NCBI GenBank assembly: GCA_002479145.1
Contig: DLLX01000050.1
Span: forward strand, 18,853 to 30,939
Length of the DNA: 12,087 nt
DNA from: Prevotella sp. UBA7551
GTDB taxonomy: Bacteria; Bacteroidota; Bacteroidia; Bacteroidales; Bacteroidaceae
Reading direction: 5' to 3'
Part shown: piece by piece, positions 8,070 to 12,087 of the stretch
How positions within the stretch are numbered: position 1 is the first letter of the stretch
How the letters are laid out: each line of letters opens with the position of its first letter
Made by a program: the position numbers and the translations under genes
Notes under the pieces: model-generated
Database searches by the model: none
What the model saw: only the letters and a program-made list of their open reading frames with translations
What the model was told of the DNA's origin: nothing

Positions 8070-8100
8070 CAAAAGTAACGCTATTTCCTGTAATTACAAA
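8070..8100 (-). promoter_or_regulatory. Near-consensus Bacteroidota promoter for the DUF4254-GT9 unit
   Basis: On the minus strand TTTG (8097-8100), a 19-nt spacer and TACTTTTG (8070-8077) match the TTTG-N19-TAnnTTTG consensus exactly. Transcription should begin near 8063, giving a leader of about 18 nt before ATG 8045. The region between holds AT-rich bases rather than a Shine-Dalgarno, as is usual in this phylum. Confidence 0.8.
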
Positions 8101-8316
8101 ATTTCTTTCCCTTTTTTGTCGCACAAAAAGATAACCCAAGGGGCACGCCGTGTGGGAATATCGGCAGTCAACAGGACTTTCTCCCGCCCCACAACCCACG
8201 CCTGCCCAATGCTTTCTGGGGCATACCTGCAAGCGATGGCGCCACAAGCCCAACCGTCCGTATAAACTTGGCACTGTTGTGGAGGGGAGAGAGGCTACGG
8301 TTTTTCCCCGCGATCC

Positions 8317-8334
8317 GTAACCCATTGTAACCCA
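8317..8334 (-). repeat. GGTTAC pair element, copy 1
   Basis: On the plus strand GTAACCCA occurs twice, at 8317-8324 and 8327-8334, with a 10-nt period (one helical turn). Read on the minus strand this gives GGTTACAATGGGTTAC, close to copy 2 in opposite orientation. A tandem half-site spacing like this suits a protein-binding site, but no regulator is identified. Confidence 0.5.
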
Positions 8335-8377
8335 ACACGTTGGAAAACTCAATGGACTTGAACAGAAAAGGTTTCAA

Positions 8378-8436
8378 TTTTTAAATTAAAAATCGAAGAA
8401 AAATAAATTAAAAATTCTCGATTTTTAATTTAAAAA
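8378..8436. repeat. Long AT-rich inverted repeat (19-bp perfect arms)
   Basis: Left arm TTTTTAAATTAAAAATCGA (8378-8396) is perfectly complementary to right arm TCGATTTTTAATTTAAAAA (8418-8436). With one bulged A, the stem extends by GAA/TTC (8398-8400 with 8415-8417), leaving a loop of about 14 nt. The core AAATTAAAAAT appears at 8383-8393 and again directly at 8405-8415, and inverted at 8421-8431, so there are three copies within 50 nt. It sits between two divergent promoters and far from either coding end. Confidence 0.85.
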
Positions 8437-8584
8437 CATTTCCCATAGGGGTGCTTTTGGAGGGCCATTCCAGTACATTGCCCACACAGCAGCGGCACCT
8501 TGACTTACCGATACCTATTGTATGGCAATGCAAAACAGGATGACGGAACGTGGTGGGAAGCCATTCTGAATTGTCAAACGGTAA

Positions 8585-8602
8585 GGTTACAATCCGGTTA
8601 CA
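8585..8602 (+). repeat. GGTTAC pair element, copy 2
   Basis: The plus strand shows GGTTACAATCCGGTTACA: GGTTAC at 8585-8590 and 8596-8601 with an 11-nt period. It shares GGTTACAAT followed by a second GGTTAC with copy 1 on the opposite strand, and lies about 45 nt upstream of the ATPase promoter -33 box, a position suited to an activator or repressor. Confidence 0.5.
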
Positions 8603-8647
8603 TTTATCCAAAATTATGCGTTTTCAGAAAAAAGAATCCTAAAACGC

Positions 8648-8678
8648 TTGCCGCTCTTTTGCTTTGTCACTATCTTTG
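8648..8678 (+). promoter_or_regulatory. Promoter of the Ca2+ ATPase gene
   Basis: TTG (8648-8650), a 20-nt spacer and TATCTTTG (8671-8678) give an exact Bacteroidota -7 box with an acceptable -33 box. The predicted leader is about 70 nt and contains a small hairpin, CCGGT-TTCC-ACCGG (8704-8717), followed by a purine-rich stretch. Nothing there matches a riboswitch I know. Confidence 0.7.
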
Positions 8679-8757
8679 CACGCCTGAGAACGCTCCCCCT
8701 TGTCCGGTTTCCACCGGGAAAGAAAAGCTAAGGGGCGGAATTGCATAAGCGAATAAA

Positions 8758-11601
8758 ATGAAAGTAGAACACGATTTCAAAGGACTTACCCCACAGGAAG
8801 TGGCGGACAGTCGACAAAAACACGGGGAGAACGTCCTCACCCCAGCCAAGAAGTCTTCCGTCTGGACGCTTTTCCTCGAAAAATTCAAAGACCCCCTCAT
8901 CATCATCCTTATCATAGCGGGCTTCCTCTCGATAGGCATTGCCTGCTACGAGTGGTTCGGCCTGGGCCACGGCGCAGAGGTATTCTTTGAGCCGGTGGGC
9001 ATCTTCGTGGCCATTTTCCTGGCCACAGGGGTGGCATTCTTCTTTGAGCGCGAGGCCGACAAACAGTTTTCCATCCTCAACAAGGTCAACGACGACGCAC
9101 TGGTGGAGGTGATCCGCGACGGCAACGTCACCGCCATTCCCAAGCGCGAGGTGGTGGTGGGCGACATCGTCGTGCTCCCTACGGGCGCCGAGATACCCGC
9201 CGACGGCGAGCTGCTGGAGGCGGTCAGCCTGTCGGTGGACGAGTCTTCGCTCACGGGTGAGCCGGTATGCAGAAAGAGCACGAACCCCGACGACTTCGAT
9301 GACAACGCCACCTTCGCCACCAACCATGTGCTTAGGGGTACGAAAGTGATGGAGGGACACGGATTGATGCGCGTCACCGCCGTGGGCGACCATACGGAAA
9401 ACGGCAAGGTTTTTGAGGCGGCGCAGATAGACAACAGTGTCCGAACCCCGCTCAATGAACAGCTCGACGGACTCGGTATGCTGGTAACGAAGGTGAGCTA
9501 CGTCTTTGCCGCCCTTATCATTGTGGGCAGACTCATCGTCTTTTTCGACTGGGCTCCCGTCGTTTGGACGCTGGCCGTGCCCACGGCGGTGTTCTTCTAC
9601 CTCGTCATCTGCCGCTTCAAGAAATGGAAGTGGGGGGCCAAGGCGGTGTCCGTAGCGGCGTACTTTCTACTGTTGCTGGCCATGGTCTATTACTTCCACT
9701 GCTCGCTCGGCGGCGCGGAGCAGTGGGACGAGCTGGTCACCTACACCCTCAACACGCTCATGATCGCCGTGACGCTCATCGTTGTGTCCGTGCCCGAGGG
9801 TCTGCCCATGGCGGTGGCGCTGAGCCTTGCCTACAGCATGCGGCGAATGCTGAAGACCAACAACCTCGTCAGAAAGATGCACGCCTGCGAGACAATGGGG
9901 GCGACGACCGTCATTTGCACCGACAAGACGGGCACACTGACGCAGAATCAGATGCAAGTCTATGAGACCCAGTTCTATGGAATGCCCTCGGGGCGTGCCC
10001 TCGACGACTCCATCGCCGAGGGAATGGCCGTCAACTCCACGGCTTCGCTCGACTTCTCCGACCCGAAGTCGCCCCAGGTGCTGGGCAATCCCACTGAGGG
10101 CGCGCTGCTGCTGTGGCTCAACAGGCAGGGCATCGACTACCGGAAGCTGCGCCAAGAGGCCACGGTGGTGGAGGAATTGCCGTTCTCCACGGAGCGGAAA
10201 TACATGGCCACGGTCGTGAAGTCGGCCCAAGGAGGCAGCGGACGGACGCTCTATGTGAAGGGCGCACCGGAGATAGTGCTCGCACTTTGCGGACAGACGG
10301 CAGGCAACGCAAAACGGGAAGACATCGAGAGCAGCCTGCTCCACTACCAAGACCAGGCCATGCGCACGCTCGGATTTGCCGTCTTGCCGCTCAAGGAGGG
10401 CGAGAAAGCCATCGCCGACGGCAGGGTGGTGGCTCAAGGGCTTACCTTTCAGGGCATCGTAGCCATCAGCGACCCCGTGAGGGCGGATGTGCCGGATGCC
10501 GTGAGGGAGTGTATGGACGCGGGCATCATGGTGAAAATCGTCACGGGAGACACCCCGGCGACAGCCAAGGAGATAGGCCGTCAGGTGGGACTATGGACAG
10601 CACAGGACGGGCAGCGGCAACTGATGACCGGCCCGGAGGTGGCTGCGCTCACGGACAAGGAGCTGGACCAGCGCGTGATGGAGGTGAAGATCATTGCCCG
10701 TGCGCGCCCCATGGACAAGAAAAGACTGGTGGAGTCGTTGCAGCGGCTCGGTCAGGTGGTGGCCGTGACGGGCGACGGAACCAACGACGCGCCGGCACTA
10801 AAGGCCGCCCATGTGGGACTGTCGATGGGCGATGGCACCGCCGTGGCCAAGGAAGCCAGCGACATCACCATCATCGACAACTCCTTCTCGTCTATCGGCA
10901 AGGCGGTAATGTGGGGTCGGTCGCTCTACAAGAACATTCAGCGGTTTCTGCTTTTCCAACTCACGGTGAACGTGGCGGCGTGCCTCATCGTCCTCAGTGG
11001 CGCGTTTATGGGCACGCAGAGTCCGCTGACCGTGACGCAAATGCTGTGGGTGAACCTCATCATGGACACCTTTGCGGCCTTGGCATTGGCCTCGCTGCCG
11101 CCGTCGGAGACCGTCATGCGGGACAAGCCGCGCGACAGAAGGGCTTTCATCCTCACACGAACAATGTATGAGAACATCCTGGGTGTGGGAGGTTTCTTCT
11201 TCCTTCTGCTCATCGTGATGCTCTATATTTTCGGTCACGCCAACATAACGTGCCTTACTGATTTGACTCATGTGCGCCCCGGCGCCCCCGACGGGCTGAC
11301 ACAGTATGAGGAGACACTCTTCTTCACCGTCTTTGTAATGACCCATTTCTTCTATTTGTTCTGCGCACGGGCCTACGACACGGGACGCAGCGCACTGCAC
11401 TTCAAGGGATGCAGCGGGCTGTTGCTTATCATTGTGATCATCTTCATCGGACAGATAGCCATGGTGGAGTTGCCCGGCATACAGCAGTTCTTCAACGTAT
11501 GCAGCTTGAAACTGGAGGACTGGGTGATCATTATCGCCGGGTCGTCGCTCGTACTGTGGGTGCGCGAGGCATGGAGCGGACTGAAGCGTCTCTTCAAGTA
11601 A
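8758..11601 (+). CDS. PMCA-type Ca2+-translocating P-type ATPase (947 aa)
   Basis: A P2-type ATPase that pumps Ca2+ out of the cytoplasm across the inner membrane. Domains in order: N-terminal LTPQEVADSRQKHGENVLTP; M1 and M2 (about 44-62, 77-97); actuator domain with LTGEP (165-169); M3 (about 243-263); M4 with PEGLP (346-350); phosphorylation site DKTGTLT (Asp389); nucleotide-binding domain with KGAPE (501-505); TGDTPATA (596-603); hinge TGDGTNDAPA (671-680); M5 to M10 (about 725-935). Ca2+-site residues of the PMCA type are seen: Glu347 in M4, and Asn766 and Asp770 in M6 (WVNLIMDTFAALALA), consistent with one ion site. It is somewhat longer than the roughly 880-900 residues I expect, because about 65 residues with two extra hydrophobic segments lie between M3 and M4 (about 264-330). 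ATG 8758 gives the family N-terminus. The gene stands alone between a promoter and a terminator, divergent from DUF4254. Specificity is inferred from motifs. Confidence 0.93.
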   Translation: MKVEHDFKGLTPQEVADSRQKHGENVLTPAKKSSVWTLFLEKFKDPLIIILIIAGFLSIGIACYEWFGLGHGAEVFFEPVGIFVAIFLATGVAFFFEREADKQFSILNKVNDDALVEVIRDGNVTAIPKREVVVGDIVVLPTGAEIPADGELLEAVSLSVDESSLTGEPVCRKSTNPDDFDDNATFATNHVLRGTKVMEGHGLMRVTAVGDHTENGKVFEAAQIDNSVRTPLNEQLDGLGMLVTKVSYVFAALIIVGRLIVFFDWAPVVWTLAVPTAVFFYLVICRFKKWKWGAKAVSVAAYFLLLLAMVYYFHCSLGGAEQWDELVTYTLNTLMIAVTLIVVSVPEGLPMAVALSLAYSMRRMLKTNNLVRKMHACETMGATTVICTDKTGTLTQNQMQVYETQFYGMPSGRALDDSIAEGMAVNSTASLDFSDPKSPQVLGNPTEGALLLWLNRQGIDYRKLRQEATVVEELPFSTERKYMATVVKSAQGGSGRTLYVKGAPEIVLALCGQTAGNAKREDIESSLLHYQDQAMRTLGFAVLPLKEGEKAIADGRVVAQGLTFQGIVAISDPVRADVPDAVRECMDAGIMVKIVTGDTPATAKEIGRQVGLWTAQDGQRQLMTGPEVAALTDKELDQRVMEVKIIARARPMDKKRLVESLQRLGQVVAVTGDGTNDAPALKAAHVGLSMGDGTAVAKEASDITIIDNSFSSIGKAVMWGRSLYKNIQRFLLFQLTVNVAACLIVLSGAFMGTQSPLTVTQMLWVNLIMDTFAALALASLPPSETVMRDKPRDRRAFILTRTMYENILGVGGFFFLLLIVMLYIFGHANITCLTDLTHVRPGAPDGLTQYEETLFFTVFVMTHFFYLFCARAYDTGRSALHFKGCSGLLLIIVIIFIGQIAMVELPGIQQFFNVCSLKLEDWVIIIAGSSLVLWVREAWSGLKRLFK

Positions 11602-11663
11602 TCCCCATTTCCCAACAATACAACGCCCATTTGCTCCGGAGGTGGACGTGAAGGTATAACAAA

Positions 11664-11694
11664 AGGGGCCGTTTCGCATGACGAAACGACCCCT
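11664..11694. terminator. Bidirectional terminator between convergent genes
   Basis: AGGGGCCGTTTCG (11664-11676) pairs with CGAAACGACCCCT (11682-11694), with one C/A mismatch and a 5-nt loop. On the minus strand the stem is followed by TTTTG, so it best serves the T9SS-tail gene. It also lies 62 nt past the ATPase stop, where no plus-strand T-run follows, so termination in that direction is less sure. Confidence 0.75.
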
Positions 11695-11745
11695 GATTGC
11701 ATATTCTTTGCTGAGAAAGCATGGGCCTTGGACGGCCACACCTAT

Positions 11746-12087
11746 TTACTTGACAATCTTCTGCGTATAGGTTTTACCATCCACATTAACACTGATGATA
11801 TAGATACCTTTGGGTAATTCGCCCAAGCTTACACGCCCATTCTGTACATCTACATTCCTTGAGATGCCACTCAGTGCGGTAATTCGTGCACATAAGACGG
11901 ACAAATTGGAGAAAACCACATCATCTGTCGATGGGTCATAGACTACGACGGGGTTACCAGAAATGACTTTCCCTACGGAAGTGTAACCCTGTATGTCTAC
12001 ATTCCATCCCTTATTGGTTAGGATCGTGTAGTCGGCATCGTTCGCACCAGGGTTTCCTTCCACAAAGACCCACTTCATCCAGCTGCT
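11746..12087 (-). CDS. C-terminal end of a surface or secreted protein with a T9SS type A sorting tail (start outside window)
   Basis: Only the last 113 residues are visible; the frame stays open through the window edge (SSW precedes the first visible Met, at 12078), so that Met is not the true start. The final part, with LGELPKGIYIISVNVDGKTYTQKIVK in two pieces (SLGELPKGIYIISVNV then DGKTYTQKIVK), matches the type A C-terminal domain that directs Bacteroidota proteins through the type IX secretion system and is removed on export. Before it, VFVEGNPGANDADYTILTNK followed by GWNVD resembles the segment that closes leucine-rich-repeat domains in Prevotella/Bacteroides surface proteins (a GNPG ... 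AKGW-like pattern). The missing part may therefore be a leucine-rich repeat array; this is inference. The gene converges on the Ca2+ ATPase with a shared terminator between them. Confidence 0.82.
   Translation of the reverse strand, partial: SSWMKWVFVEGNPGANDADYTILTNKGWNVDIQGYTSVGKVISGNPVVVYDPSTDDVVFSNLSVLCARITALSGISRNVDVQNGRVSLGELPKGIYIISVNVDGKTYTQKIVK

Larger units (their letters stand above)
8101..8647. other. Divergent intergenic region without a supported gene
   Basis: About 550 nt between the divergent DUF4254 and Ca2+ ATPase promoters. Frames of up to about 95 codons exist (for example minus 8065-8352) but resemble no family, and the longest overlaps the promoter. The first part (8101-8345) is GC-rich; then comes an AT-rich palindrome (8378-8436) flanked at a distance by two GGTTAC-pair elements (8317-8334 and 8585-8602). 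A small RNA or unannotated short gene cannot be excluded. Confidence 0.5.

Noticed and set aside
8065..8352. Minus-strand frame of 95 codons upstream of DUF4254
   Set aside because: It overlaps the DUF4254 promoter, has no recognisable domain and no promoter of its own in a suitable place.
9564..11171. Plus-strand frames of 133 and 352 codons overlapping the Ca2+ ATPase
   Set aside because: They are alternative-frame shadows of the ATPase gene, rich in Arg, Gly and His as expected from out-of-frame reading of GC-rich coding sequence.

Overview
The window looks like chromosomal DNA from a Bacteroidota bacterium, most likely Prevotella or a close relative. Three things point there. Promoters have the Bacteroidota sigma-ABfr form (TTTG or TTG, 19-20 nt, then TAnnTTTG), and this is very clear at 8070-8100. 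Several genes are of types typical of the phylum: a DUF4254 protein, a secreted M16 peptidase and a protein with a C-terminal type IX secretion (T9SS) sorting tail. PurE carries an AGMAAALPG variant that I associate with this phylum. No tRNA, rRNA, CRISPR array, insertion sequence or phage gene was seen.

Layout. (1) 1-403, minus: 5' part of purE (purine biosynthesis), cut by the window edge. (2) 663-3479, minus: a complete secreted M16 zinc peptidase with its own promoter and a strong hairpin terminator. (3) 3625-8045, minus: comEC/rec2-like DNA-uptake channel gene, xerC/D-type tyrosine recombinase, GT9 heptosyltransferase-like glycosyltransferase and DUF4254 protein. The DUF4254 and GT9 genes overlap by four bases (GTGA) and form a two-gene unit behind a near-consensus promoter. 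xerD and comEC lie 46 nt apart and form a second probable unit. (4) 8101-8647: about 550 nt with no convincing gene, holding a 19-bp perfect AT-rich inverted repeat and two oppositely oriented GGTTAC-pair elements. (5) 8758-11601, plus: a PMCA-type Ca2+ P-type ATPase under its own promoter. (6) 11664-11694: a bidirectional terminator hairpin. (7) 11746-12087, minus: C-terminal end of a surface or secreted protein with a T9SS tail.

The genes are mostly housekeeping or envelope functions: nucleotide synthesis, periplasmic proteolysis, surface glycan assembly, chromosome dimer resolution, DNA uptake and calcium export. They do not form one obvious pathway. I found no convincing new multi-gene system. 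The items most worth a second look are the structured divergent intergenic region (8317-8602), the apparent extra pair of membrane segments in the Ca2+ ATPase, and the tightly coupled DUF4254-GT9 pair of unknown joint function.
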